DNA from: Triatoma infestans
Taxonomy: Eukaryota; Arthropoda; Insecta; Hemiptera; Reduviidae
DNA: 64,000 nucleotides
Reading direction: 5' to 3'
Assembly: GCA_011037195.1 (NCBI GenBank)
Contig: JAAEAF010005051.1
Coordinates: 1-64,000, forward strand
Below are positions 13,611 through 25,753 of this stretch, in pieces. Both the position numbers and the translations under genes were made by a program. Position 1 is the first letter of the stretch; each line of letters begins with the position of its first letter. The notes below the pieces were generated by a model. It worked only from the letters and a program-made list of their open reading frames with translations. It searched no databases and was not told where the DNA came from.

Positions 13611-14139
13611 TGCTAATTAATATTCATTATTTTAATATTTTAATTAATTGCCTTATCTTAATATTAATTTACAATTATTAAAAAAAACATCAATGAAAAT
13701 ATTTCATATTATTAATTTTGCAAATTCATTTTGTTTATTGTATTTTTTAAAGTCTGTAATTTTTTACTTCAATGAAGGTTACAGAAAATAATTACATCTC
13801 TAGACGAATACAAATATGAAAAGCTCTTTTTTGGACAAATCACTTCACTTATTTCTTTTATTAGCTTCTGGACCAGGTTGGTCCAGCAGTTTGCTTTATA
13901 TCGTCTCCTCAACTTCTCTTTTGCCTTCCCACTTTTATTATTCTTTTTCTTTGTAAAGTGGACACCATTCTGTTATTGTTCCCGTTTATCGTTCTTGCCG
14001 ATCCTCATTAGTTGTTCACGCTATGATGTTCTGAATAGATGTTTTCGGAAAAGGCTCCGATTTTTTGGAAAAATTCTGTTGTTGTTCTGGATAAGCTCAA
14101 TTTAAGCTAAAGAGCCACTTGAGTATCGAACACTATCAT
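13611..14139. other. No gene recognised
   Basis: AT-rich. The 75-residue frame at 13878-14105 is hydrophobic and Phe-rich, with no recognisable motif. Confidence 0.5.
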
Positions 14140-14580
14140 GTATATAATATTAAAAGCAATGCAAGTATTCAGAATCGATTTATCGGAATCGCTAACTGAG
14201 AAATAGGTTAAGGTTTTGCGAGGATGGGGGGGGATTTTTCTTCAAACTCCAATTATTTTTATTGAACAACATCAATGTTTGCAAATATTTTTCTGGAAAA
14301 ATTTTATTTTTAGAGAGTTTTGAGAAATCTATGTCGTCAGATTTCAAATATTATAGGTGTTAGTTTAATGTGATTGGCACTCTCTTCTCTGATACAATGT
14401 ATCACTTCTTGTACCACCTGCCATATCTACATGGATTATCTGCACACCTATATTTTTTATGTTAGGGCATTGATTTATCATTTTAAGTTGAACAAAACAA
14501 AATTATCAATTTTTATACTTATTTTAACAGCAGTAAGAAAAAGTGTGAGTGTTTCACACTGTGCCAGTATAACACTATTT
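14140..14580 (+). repeat. Rep-A copy (diverged, 3' half)
   Basis: Carries the ATTTATCGGAATCGCTAACTG-like block, the GGGGGGGATTTTTC block, and a right end with AGTAAGAAAAAGTGTGAGTG and TTTCACACTG. Confidence 0.55.
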
Positions 14581-15744
14581 CATTAAAATTAATTCCCAAA
14601 CCTACTTTGTAACAGTTATTCTCCCTAAACTTCATTAACATCTTTGGTGTTCGCCTTCATTGGCAGCTATGATTACTTACCTTATCTGCAAGTCTGATTT
14701 CTTGCAAAAATGTTCTATTAATATTTATGCCTTCAAATTTCCAATCAATACGTTTGGAACATTTCTTCCAGCCACGTCACAATTAAACAAGTCTTACAAC
14801 TTGTTCTTCTTGGTTCATATTACGTCTATTGTAAAAACGTTTCTTTTGTATTAAGTGTGTGAAAATTTATGTAGTTGTGTGCTCCTTTATTAGTTAGAGC
14901 TTCAATCATAAATTTATGTTTCTCCTTATCCAGAGGCTATCGCAATAAAATCAATGAAGAACAAATGAAATTGAATATATAATTACATAATATTTATTGT
15001 AACTGATTATATATGCATATATGATCACATTTGGAAATTCCTGGTATGTATCCTGTTTATTAGGGAGGGTGATTAAATTGAATTGTGTTAGATATTCTGT
15101 TTTCATCCATTATTACATAATTTGCACCTATTACACTTAGAAATGGTAATTCCAACACAAATCATTGCAGGAGAATGAATTTATTATTTATAATGTTATC
15201 AAATAAATAAACTACATTTAATCGCATCCCTGATTAATTTGTTCATTGCTATTTAATCAAATCCACAACTGGAGATTTTTCCAAATTTAATTTTTCAGTT
15301 ATATTTTCTAGGATTTTCTTCTTCTAGGAAAGTATCTATTTAATAATTCTTCATATAAGTTAAATTCATATATATATATTAATAATTATCTTGTAGTTTG
15401 TTTAAAAAGATTTGGCTGGATATCGGAAGTTCATTTTTGCTAGACATCTGTATTTTATATATTAAATTTACATACAAATTATATAAATAATATATGGATT
15501 TCTTTTCACACATATTGGACCCATGCTCTCGCAGTTTGTTCTCTGCAATATCACCTACATTCTTTTACTTGTAGCTTCAGAAAAAGCGATTAAAATTCAT
15601 AATCTTTACACTGATGCTAAAAACCTCTTGTACCTGTCTGCTTATATAAGTCACCTTGGTCGTTACCAAGACAGTGACTTACTCTCCTGGTATCCCCAAA
15701 CAAAACTTGAACTAATTGATTGAACTAATTAAAGATACAAACTT
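14581..15744. other. No gene recognised
   Basis: AT-rich. Small frames at 14660-14854 and 15523-15723 lack any recognisable motif. Confidence 0.5.
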
Positions 15745-16080
15745 CTAATGAGAGGCTATTTGACCACCGCTCAAAACTAATACTTCACCAATAAAACGCA
15801 ACTTTATACCTTTTAGCCCTTATATGGGACTTCACGGAACAAAATACGGACTCTCCAATCTAGGTTTTCCGTTGCTTTGTAAAAAATCCAGAAAACTAAA
15901 CTATCCATAATAAACTTATAATGGATTCGATTAAAAAGCTCTTTAACACATTTTAATCCATTAACAGCAAATTTATCTTCCTCAACATTTCCTTCTAACC
16001 CTCAAATGTTAGCCACGCACTTTGTGGTGGTTGGATGACTATCTTTTACGGCTGGTCTTATGTTCTGTATAATCTCCTTA
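15745..16080 (+). pseudogene. Very decayed Jockey-type LINE remnant
   Basis: A short in-frame run on the plus strand, HRSKLILHQ then NATLYLLALIWDF, resembles the RSKLTLQNKRRLY...APIW part of the Jockey fragment at 11350-11415. Stops and shifts are frequent. I consider it a probable old copy of the same kind of element, but the similarity is short. Confidence 0.4.
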
Positions 16081-16234
16081 AAACGATATAATTTTTCAAG
16101 AAATAAAAAATAAATAATTTAAATTTGAATTATACTAATTTAATAAAGTTCAATACATTTAAGTTATGCAGGTTTAGTATACTTTAGTGTAATTTCTCTA
16201 AGCGTTGGGTTTTGCGTGTTTTATTACTTTCTCA

Positions 16235-16570
16235 TAATCCTAGTAAGTGGGGGATGGAAGTATTGCAATCGTTTTAAATTTTTGCGATTGTTTTCACCGG
16301 AAATTGATGTTTTAAGTCCTTTGAGTCAGAAAAAGTAGATTATAGAAATTGGCTTGTATATGAACCTATTTCAGAAACGAAAAACATCAAGATACTCAAA
16401 CTAATATTTTCGTTGGATTTCAATGGAAAAGCCATCAGGGCCAAGTTATTGTTAAAAATCCATCAATCGAAAATCCTATTTTTTTAAGTGGATTTTTCAG
16501 TTTTTTTTTGGTGTTTTCTTGAAAAAAGAAAACTCCCAATAATGTTAGTAAAATTTTGCTTGCATATTAC
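16235..16570 (+). repeat. Rep-A 5' half
   Basis: CCTAGTAAGTGGGGGATGGAAG, TTTTCACCGGAAATTGATG, TTTAAGTCCTTTGAGTC and CATCAATCGAAAATCC are in Rep-A order. Confidence 0.65.
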
Positions 16571-17399
16571 ATACGTGTAGAGTCTATCAGTATTTAATTC
16601 TTATATTCTCAGACAATTATCTTCTCTCATAGTCACCGCTCCCCTTCCAAAAATAAAAATCATTAAATTTACATCCCCCCAGCAGTCACGATCTGTAAAC
16701 ATGTTCTAACCTTACTTTATTATTCTTAATTTTTTAATAATGTTATTTAACCATTTAATTAATTACATTATTAAACTCCAAACAATTTTTTATAATTTTG
16801 CATACTGTTTACGCACATAAATGCCTATCAATTTTATTTAAGCATTTTTCTAGGAAAATTTGATTAAGAAAAAGTAACAATCCTTTACTCGAACTTCGTT
16901 GTTGTAGACAAGTCCAGAAATTTTCAATATTAGTTTGTATTCACTTCAATATAACTTCCGTTTCGTTGCCTTTTTTAATTGAATTTATTCTATTAATAAC
17001 CTACATCTCTCAAAAAATCAATTTAATATATTTGTAGATATTTGCATTAGCTATATAACTGTTAAGTAAATCTTCATTTTCTAGTATTTACCACAAACAG
17101 CAGCCGATGGGAAGTCGTGTTGTTAGATAGTGGCACAATCTAGCGTAAAGTCAACAGGTTAAGTAGATACTTGTTGCTCTATTCTCCAGTGGTACGTGCT
17201 TCAATTTGGTAATAGAAAATTTTTGTTCTTTTTCTTTAGTATTTTTTTTTCTGTTATTTTTCATAAATAACAGAAATAACAGACTGGTTGGCCAAAATAA
17301 GAATTTCTATTGCGAATAATTATCTCTAGAAAAATATCTAAACAGCATTGAAATTGTTATTTAATCGATTTGTGATGGAAAACTAGTTACAACTATAAT
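16571..17399. other. No gene recognised
   Basis: AT-rich, without supported features. A short inverted repeat around TCATAAATAACAGAAATAAC (17262-17281) is probably trivial. Confidence 0.5.
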
Positions 17400-17850
17400 T
17401 CATCAAAATAGGAATTTTTAGTAATCGTTTAGTTGCCATTTAGGTATAAAGAAAATCATTGTGTTTCTTCTTGAGAAAATTCTGAAAATCTCAGTAAATT
17501 TATTGCACTTTCCAGTGCAACCTATTTCCTTCAAACATGGACTATAGCTTTATTTATTATTAAATGGTAGAATTGGACAGTGTAGCACCGTACAATTACA
17601 ATGGTAGAAGTGTCACACTATTATAGAAACTTTCCATCCCTCCATGAGCCCAAGAAATCTGAAACTTTTCTGAAAAAGATCTTACAAATAATAAAATTGT
17701 GCAGTTATATGCGAAGTTTAAAAAAAAAAACAAAGTGAAACGTTGAAGCTGTTTTTGAGAAAATTACTGAAAACGAAAAAAAATCACTTCATCAACTTGT
17801 ACTTCCGGTTGACGGATTTACATCTGTATGTTTTATACATACGTACACCC
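17400..17850 (-). repeat. Rep-A copy or copies, minus orientation
   Basis: Minus-strand Rep-A blocks: ACTTCCGGTTGACGGATTT at 17811-17829, GAGAAAATTACTGAAAACG at 17757-17775 and AAACTTTTCTGAAAAAG. An adjacent diverged piece (17440-17530) suggests two overlapping or nested copies. Confidence 0.6.
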
Positions 17851-19265
17851 AGGAAATGTGTTTAAGAGACACAAATCAATTAATCAAACATTTTGCTCGT
17901 TCGCATCTAAGGAAATCTTAGACAGTTCACTTCCGGTGAAAAACTCTATTCCAATTCTATTTGTCCAATAATGACAAATTGCTACAGACTTCTTTCCAGC
18001 AGTTTCTTTGGGATTTTATCTTTGGCAGGTGTATGAGAAAAGCAAGAGTGAAATAAGCTTCACTTATCGTTTAATATAAACTTAATGGAAAGAAGCACAA
18101 AATGTACAATTGCACAATACGTTTAATTCCGTTTAAGTTTCGTTTAGCACTAGTTACCAATTTTCCCATATGCATAAGTAAAAAACAGCAGTTAATTTAT
18201 TTTATAAAATAAGTTTTCCGCTTTTGATTATAGAGCGCTGCACTTGTCGCAACTTGTTCCATCTTTGGGTAGTAGAGTGCTCCACTTTTGGCAGAATACC
18301 ATCCAACAGGATTATAAGTTTGATTTTATATGTTATTTACATTGAATTTTGAAATTACCCATTGAAAGTGTCCAAAAAAAAACTCCTTTTTGCGATATTT
18401 GGATATAATAAAATCGTAGAATTCAGCAATTGCCTATAATAAATAAAATCATACAACAAATTTTATATATATACATGACAAATGAATCTGATCAGTACTA
18501 ACTGAGAAAAACGGGAAAAACAAAAACTAAATGACGATTATGAAATGGAAAAAAATCAGTATTCACTCTCCAAATAGTATAAATTTCAATAAAGCATTTG
18601 AAATATTTTAGTCTGGTTAATCAACATCACCATCTATCTTTCTTATAATAAACATTCCTAACATTGTCTGAATAGTGTGTTGAGTGGGAAAGATGGGGGA
18701 ACCCCCGCATTTCTTCCACTTCCTCCAACTAGCGCGCTTGTGTTTGCAGCTACAAATATCTTGTTCAGATTAAAGATTCTTTGTTAATAGAATCGTTTAG
18801 ATATTTTACGATGGCGCTTGTTTAAATGTAGGCTTATGTACGATACGTATGTTTTACTCCTGTATACGTATGTTTACATATTGGGTAACTATTTCCTTTT
18901 ATAACTTCTATAATATCGCGAAATAAGATAACCGATAAACTCGGCTTACCCTTAATACCGTTTATACGAGTACATTTATAATTGTCAAATTTCCTATAAT
19001 TTGAAGATTTAAATAATTATAGTGATAGGCAGTTGCTCATGACATTAATTATAAGTATCTTTTAGTTTCCATCATATAGAAAAGCAGTGTTTTAATGTGA
19101 TTAAATTTTAGTCCAGAATATAGAATTTCCATTAAATCCAATAAAGCTCGAAATCTAACAAACATTACCCAGAATTGCACTTGAATCATTTTACTGAAAC
19201 ATTATGTAATATATAGATAGAGCTCTGGAGGAATTTTTATATATTAGTTCCTCTTCCTCTTCTTC
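17851..19265. other. No gene recognised
   Basis: AT-rich. Nothing supported apart from short homopolymer runs. Confidence 0.5.
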
Positions 19266-19269
19266 TTCT

Positions 19270-19640
19270 TTCCTGGCACTCAGGCCTCCTTCCTTGGCCT
19301 CCTTCACAATTTCCTGCCATTCCTATCTATCCTGGGCACTCCTTCTCCATCTCCTCACTCCTAAAGACCCTAAATCATCTTCCACATCCTCCATCCATCT
19401 TATTCTCGGTCTTCCTCTCTTTATTCGCTCCTCCAGGATGCCCATCGTAGAGTCTCTTCACAATGCGGGCACTATCCATCTTTTCCAAGTGACCCAACCA
19501 CTTCAGCCGTCCTTCTTTTATTGTACCTACCAAATCTTGGTCTTTATACAGCTCCTTTTGGTTGGTACTGATTCTCCACCTGTCACCTTCCCTTATAGGT
19601 CCGAAAATTCTCCTCAGTATCTTTCTTTCCCATACACTGA
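19270..19640 (-). pseudogene. LINE ORF2 C-terminal tail
   Basis: The minus strand encodes, with frameshifts, the C-terminal tail common to many RTE-like ORF2 proteins: RLKWLGHLEKMDSARIVKRL, a Pro-Arg-x-Arg-Trp block reading WMEDVEDDLGSLGVRRW, then EWQEIVKEAKEGG. The 197-residue plus-strand frame at 19294-19887 is the antisense shadow of this and runs on into the HHR-1 repeat, so it is not a gene. The fragment is old, because at least one shift and one in-frame stop interrupt it. Confidence 0.7.
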
Positions 19641-19799
19641 GGGTATTTTCATCAGCCTTTGTCAGAGTCCATATGATAAAATACTTTTACTTTTGCGGTT
19701 TCTTCCATCCTCCACGGATAGCCTTCAGAACCAAGTGTATCTTTCGATTTTGTCATGTCCTTCCAGTCGCTGTCTAACACATATGTATAAACTGATTTT

Positions 19800-20030
19800 G
19801 CTCTGGCAAGTATGTATTGTCGCACTATCTTATCAAGACATCCTGATGATGGGCGAACGCCAGAAAGCGGTCGATGACTCAAAATGAAACAGGCTATCAT
19901 GGAAAATATCTCTCTCTCTATATATATATATCTCTTTTCACTTTCTTTTACTCCTAATTTAACGTTCAGTGAAATGCGAAAAAATATCTCTGATGTTTTC
20001 CAGCTCTGCGGAACCACCCACCACTACAAT
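19800..20030 (+). repeat. HHR-1 repeat unit
   Basis: Contains the motif above and the downstream HHR-1 blocks AAAATGAAACAGGCTATCATGG and ATCTCTGATGTTTTCCAGCTC (19988-20008), with a CT/TA-rich insertion between them. The CCAGCT at the downstream end is the unoccupied equivalent of the Polinton target at 45469-45474 and 52857-52862. Confidence 0.75.
19839..19877 (+). ncRNA. Hammerhead-like motif, HHR-1 copy a
   Basis: CATC (19839-19842), CTGATGA (19843-19849), a weakened stem II around GGGCGAACGC, GAAA (19863-19866), GGTC, then GATG (19873-19876), which pairs with CATC as stem I. The core residues are present, but the outer pair of stem II is lost. Hammerhead ribozymes of this minimal type are known from Penelope-like retroelements. 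Activity here is inferred. Confidence 0.6.
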
Positions 20031-20350
20031 GTTTTTTATATTTGTATGTGTGAACAGAAAATCTAAAAACAAAAAAAAATCCTAGGTAGCTCAAATTTGG
20101 TATTTCGTTTAGTTACTACTATTACATCTGACACTTAGGTTTCGGTCAAAATTCATCAACCGGAAGTGTATGGGTTCACTGAATGTCTTTTTTTTCTCGC
20201 GATTTTCCTAACTTCTTCGTATGCTATCTACATCTACGGAGGCCCTCCTCTCATTTTTATATGAAACATTTTTCCAAGAAAATGGATTTTTGAGGGGCGG
20301 GAGACACCATTTCCGTATAATATATGGTTCAGCACCTATATGATATTGAA
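20031..20350 (+). repeat. Rep-A fragment
   Basis: GTATGTGTGAACAGAAAATC, then GTAGCTCAAATTTGG, TTCATCAACCGGAAGTG (about 20150-20168) and the TATGAAACATTTTTCCAAG block. Confidence 0.7.
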
Positions 20351-21385
20351 ATACTGTAGAAGTCTAGATTTGAAGAAGTTTGACCCAGTTTTGCACACTT
20401 CTTTCTGGTTGTGAAACTTGACGCAAGTTGCTGTGAAATTTATGGGGACTAAACAAACAGCTTTTTGATGGTGCGTGATCTGAACCGATAAGGCGCATAT
20501 GATGGAACTTCTCAGCACAATTTTTCCAATAGTTAGCATGTTTTTTGTTTTTGTTTGTTTGTTCTGTCGAAACTCGATTGTCTTCTGCGCTGTCTTTGCA
20601 AAAAAAAAAAATTGTACTTTGGAAAACGAATAAATTTGAATTGATCCCTTTTAGGCCATTTTTGAATAGATCACAGTCTACTATTCTTCGTTCAACTTGC
20701 CATTGTTGAATGAGTAATATAGTAATACACAAAAACAGCGGTCATGCAGCTATTTTCAATTGCTTGAATTAATTGGTTTTATTAAACCAACTTAAATGAT
20801 CTAATAAATTTTCTGTGTTTATTTTTCAGTCATTGTTTTGTTATGGACAAATAACAACTGTGAAACGTTAAATTGTTTATTGTTTAAATTAATGAATAAA
20901 GAAATAGTGAACACTATTACTTAATAACTACTTCTCTTTTTCTAAATTTTGAAAACATGGTTCTTATTTAGCATTGAAATAAAAAATCCAACAATCAATC
21001 AAAATCTTCACATGTGAATTAACAAAAATAAACACAAACTATGATGGTCCAGAGTGTTACACTATAATGAAGATAATAGCTACAATAATAGAACTGGGGC
21101 TAAACTAACTGGTATTATATAGAGTCAATGGCTGCCCATTATCTCATCTAAACCAGCAAAATGATGATTCATCGCGTCACTTCCTCATTATTCAACTCTA
21201 TAGGTCATTAAAAAAAAAACATACACACACAGACACAGATCTGTGTAGAAATACTAAAATGCCTAGTTTAGTATTTAATTATTATTTCTATTAATATATC
21301 GTATTTTTTATTTTTAATCGATATTTCTTTTAATCAAATTTTTTAGACGTTTCTTGCATTTTGTTTATGAATAAGATAAGCGCCA
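20351..21385. other. No gene recognised
   Basis: The minus-strand frames at 20336-20539 and 20364-20732 overlap each other and have no recognised motif. The 122-residue frame may be part of a decayed mobile element but I cannot identify it. Confidence 0.45.
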
Positions 21386-21389
21386 CAGG

Positions 21390-21725
21390 CTCATGCCAGA
21401 TCCCCTTTTTGTAGAGGTTGTGAAACGGAGGAATACTCATTCATCACTCTCAGATTTTTTGGGTGGTGAGGAAATTAGGTACAAGACCTTTGCTCTTGGA
21501 ACAAGTTGTCTGTGGAAAAGTTTAAACTATTTCCCTTTAAGGTTATGGGTTCGATTTTTGTTCGGACTTTTGTGAATCATAGGCGGGTTAGATCCGGATT
21601 TCTGTTCTGGATCAGGTTTGTTGTTGATTTTCTTTGTTGGAATAGCTGAGTTATGGTCCAGTGGGACTTTGGATAGCTTAGTACTTGGCCCCTCCCCGAT
21701 AGACGAATAATAATAATAATACGAT
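21390..21725 (+). repeat. Possible tRNA-derived SINE (unconfirmed)
   Basis: A B-box-like GGGTTCGATTTTT at about 21547-21559, a moderately GC-rich body and a terminal AAT triplet run (21710-21722) are SINE-like. I did not find a second copy in the window, so the call is tentative. Confidence 0.3.
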
Positions 21726-22535
21726 AAGTTATTTTTAAATCCTTCAAAGGACCGAATTTTCAATATTAAATCAATTTAGGAGTTTCTGTAGTCATTTTAA
21801 ATGATCTCTACCGCTTCTTTTTGTTCCATCAAGCTTTCCAATCGGAAGATCCTTCTTAACTATCCTAAAGACATAATACCACAGCCATCTATTTACGAAG
21901 AACACATGTTCCGTTTCACCAAATCTTGGCCGTAGGACTTCATTTTTCTTGAACATCCAATCCTCATTTTCTACAGACAAGTCCATATTGCTTGCCTGGC
22001 CCTTCCCTTCCCATTTGTTCAATTTCTCAATTTCTGTGGAGCTACTTTTTTTTTAAGGCTCCCAACATTTCCATGAAAGAATCATAAAGTAATATCTTAA
22101 AAAACTCTAAAATGTGTTCTTCTTCTTCTTAAGTGAACTAAGTTTTCTCGAGAAATCTTCAAAATCACAAGAAATGCCCACGTTTTCATACACCAGCCTT
22201 CTTTATTGCATGATTTATAATTTTCATTGTTACAATATTTCTAAATCTTGCTCGGTTAATATTGCGAATATCACCCTAATTTATAACAATATTTAATAAT
22301 ATATTCCACGAATGCAACCTACGGGAGCTGCAAGAACTGTCAGGAGGAAAACATTGCCACCCTACGTGATATTAATATGCACAATATCGGTTAAATATAA
22401 ACACATGTTACCACACCTTGAGCATTCTACATATTGCATAATAATCATATTAATTAGGTGATTAATTTTTTTTCTAAATTTTTAATTAAAACAATATATG
22501 TTGTGAAACTCAAACACGATTTTCTTTTATTCCTC
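21726..22535. other. No gene recognised
   Basis: AT-rich. The minus-strand frame at 21792-22022 has no recognised motif. Confidence 0.5.
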
Positions 22536-22539
22536 TTTA

Positions 22540-23161
22540 TACAGTTTTTTTATTTAAAAATAACTAATTTTCTTTAAATGTCCCATTTTGCTCTTTGCAC
22601 ATAAAAACAATTTTTTCAGAAAAATATTACAAATAAAAGTGATAGGGTTATATCTGTGAAATTAGTGTAACAAGTTGGAAAGAAATTATTGTTCCAGTCG
22701 TATTCAAGAACATTCCAAAACGCTCAAAAACCTATTCTGTAAAATTGCACTACCGGTTAACTGATTTCCTTTAATTTGGGATCTATCAATGTTTCTAATT
22801 TATATTAAATTATAGAGATGGCAGCACCATACATTTTACTGAAGTAGTACTTTAGAGCGAAGCTTAATGCTACTGATCCTGCAGAACCTCGCATAAAATC
22901 ATTTTTTGCCGGGAAAATATTGCAAATAAAAGTGATAAGTATTTATTATATGTGTTGATTAGTACACGAAGTTTAAAGAAAATCGTTGGAGCCATTTTCT
23001 CGAAAACGGTGAAAAATTTAAATAAAAAGATTCGATAAAGTCCCCCACTCCCAGTTGAGTACTGACCGACATCTTCGTGTCAGATGCGATGGTAGTACCT
23101 AAAGGGAATACCAGATTGAGCTTACTACGATTTCTCGTTTTCGAGATATTTTATTCTTTCA

Positions 23162-23206
<45 letters not shown>

Positions 23207-23275
23207 ATCATTCGGAAATAACGTTAATTTTATACACGATCGTAATACTTCCTTTTAGTAAATTTCTTTACTAGA
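22540..23275 (-). repeat. Rep-A copies, minus orientation, with (AC)n
   Basis: Two overlapping minus-strand Rep-A runs: TTTTTTCAGAAAAATATTAC and a second TTTTGCCGGGAAAATATTGC (about 22907-22926), then AGAAAATCGTTGGAGCC and TTTTCTCGAAAACGG. The (AC)n tract at 23163-23203 is the TG microsatellite that sits inside Rep-A. Confidence 0.7.
23163..23203. repeat. (AC)n microsatellite
   Basis: About 20 AC units inside a Rep-A copy. Confidence 0.95.
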
Positions 23276-23685
23276 GAAAGTAAATATCTTTACTGTTCGT
23301 TTGTTTTGCTTGAACTTTTCTATTAACTGTTACTATTAAACAATTAAATGGCCGAGTAATTTGATTTCATAGCTATTTTGGGTATAGTAAACTGCTGCTT
23401 CCTAGATAGATAGATACGAACTAAGATTTCTTTTTGTTGTATATGCTAACATTATTTACTTTTTTTTCTGTTTCAAATTAAATGATTTATATCGTGTCAC
23501 ATGTGTTCTCATTCACTTAAACTCAGTCAGCTGTTGTGGAACATTAATTGGTCGACTAATAGGAGAGGCTCTTGATTATGTTCAATTTAGTATGTTAGCG
23601 TGTTGATAAAAAACGTACATTGTTCTTATATGAACTTTTTTTTAAAAACTGGAAAATTCCAGATTCTAAACTTATTAATTTCACT
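23276..23685. other. No gene recognised
   Basis: AT-rich spacer between two Rep-A copies. Confidence 0.5.
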
Positions 23686-24625
23686 TCCTGATCGAAATCA
23701 ATTCTCATCGAAAATATAAATTTCGAGATCCTCAAAGTCGAAAATAAATGTTTTAAGTGATTGATCGGCAATTTGCAAAAAATAAAATCCCAAGAAACTC
23801 AAATCTAACGATTTATTTTTAGTTACCACTATCGGTTCGGATAAGAATGTGCGATCCAAAATATATCTGATGCGAGTTTATTGAAAAGTTTTTTTTGCAG
23901 TTTTCGCGATGTTCTCACAAATCATTCCAATGATTTGCTTTAAACTGCTACATATAACAGTCTATATATAAACAGGCTTTTCTCATTTTTATTTGAAACA
24001 TTTTTCAGAAAAAATTTATATTCCGTGGGTTCTGAGGCACGGAGCAGTGGTGAATTCGAGCTTTTGTCAAAAGTGCCTTTCCAAAATACCATACTGTTCT
24101 TCGTAACATATTTATATTAAGAAGAAATTAAATATTTACAAAAAATACCTAGTCGGAAGAAAATCCATCTAACATAAATAATTTTTTGGGGGAGAAAGAA
24201 ATTTATCGGAAAAAATGTCAGGGAAAGAAAAATAGCAGTGATTTTTCGCGCGAAACCCTGGAATCACTTTGTGGTCGCCCATTTTCCAAGAGTCTTTTTA
24301 GAAGCAGTTTGAGATCATCGATTAGCGTAGTGCAAAAAAATCAGTGCATAGAAGGTGCGACTTTATAGAATCGATTTTTGAGATTTTTTGGAATTTTTTC
24401 GAAACGGCTGCAACGATTTCCTTTAAACTTGGTGCGCTAACTGCACAGATATAAACCGGTCAATTTTATTTGAAAGAGTTTCCTGAGGACACAATCATTT
24501 TAGGTAATTCTGGGAGACTCCATGTTAGTTATGTTCAAATCTAAAACCCGCCACAAGCTTTGTTCATTTGATCTGAATTGGCTTCCATATAGGTCAGGTA
24601 TACATTTATAGCTAAAACCCCTACC
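23686..24625 (+). repeat. Rep-A copies, plus orientation (two overlapping)
   Basis: Starts with TTTCGAGATCCTCAAAGTCG and continues through the AAATCCCAAGAAACTC and TATTTGAAACATTTTTCAG blocks. The second run has AAACGGCTGCAACGATTTCC at about 24403-24422. The frame at 24186-24368 lies inside and is not a gene. Confidence 0.65.
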
Positions 24626-24879
24626 CCTTATTTCATGGTAAGCCCAACTAAACGTTTTTAAATATTGCAATTTAAATGTAAATTTGTTAGTTTAATGTAC
24701 TGATGAAGCGCTTTCCTTTAAATTGGCATGTAATGTATATTGCATTCACCCAAACTTATATACGTTGTGGATTTTATCCATGTTGTGCATCAAACCTTGT
24801 TGAGCTACCTTGTGAGGGTGGTAGAGTTGAGAGTGATTTCTATAGTATTATAGTTAGCATGTGGTTGTTCCTATCGTCA

Positions 24880-25350
24880 TAGTTGGTTTTGGCAACCAGA
24901 TTAGACTGGCATAACCCTATTCCACCGCGACCTACACAAGGAGGACTATTATGGACCCTCAATAATTAGTGCACGTCTTTGCTTCGTCCTTTTGAGCAGG
25001 AATGCTAAAAGCCTAGCCATGCTGAAATCCGCATAAAGCTCATGGCTTCGGACTATAGAAACTATACCTTCATCAAGCCGGCACATTCACAAAAAATATG
25101 TATGGCGGTTTCTTCCTCAACCTTGCAGAACTGGCATATCACGTCCTCTGTAAGTGTAGGTAGTGCATCTGCCTATTCAGCCGACAACGCTCCGCCAATA
25201 GACCTACAACTATCCTTACTACCTTTCGGCTGTAGTTAAGTAGGTTACTAGTAAACCTTGGCGAATGTTTCTTGATAAGGAATTCCGCCTGCCTCTGTCC
25301 TGGTGCCAGCATTGCAGACTCTGGTCCTCCATCCAATCTTTGATGATTGT
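24880..25350 (-). pseudogene. LINE ORF2 3' end with cysteine-rich tail
   Basis: On the minus strand the codons read like the C-terminal part of an RNase H-bearing LINE ORF2 (R1/Jockey-like supergroup): CRLNRQMHYLHLQ, then a Cys/His segment CQFCKVEEETAIHIFCECAG in another frame, followed by probable 3' UTR. Stops and frameshifts break it. Clade is uncertain. Confidence 0.65.
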
Positions 25351-25711
25351 TTGAATCAGGCTTCTGAACAGAATTTCACAATCAAAGATCCGCTACTAAT
25401 TCTAGTTTTTCAATTTTACTCATTCCAAGAAGAATCGGAACTGGGGACAGCTCGGTTCAAAAGATTTTGGTTCACTCTATTTATTATCTTGGCAATTAAA
25501 AACACTCTATTATACTCTCGGTTATATGGCAATTAAAAGCATTGTATGTAATCTTTACATGAACAAAAGTGTTAATCTCATATCAGATTTTCATTTACAT
25601 AGTACTATATTCTTGTTTAGAATAGTATCAATTTTAGAAGTGCCAACATTAACATAGTAACCTAGATCTAGATTTGTATATAATTCCTCATAGAGACAAA
25701 CCCATGGTAGC

Positions 25712-25753
<42 letters not shown>

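Noticed and set aside
19294..19887. Open frame of 197 residues on the plus strand
   Set aside because: Antisense of a LINE ORF2 tail, then running into an HHR-1 repeat.
23077..23274. Small protein with a Thr-His repeat
   Set aside because: The repeat is translation of an (AC)n microsatellite inside Rep-A.
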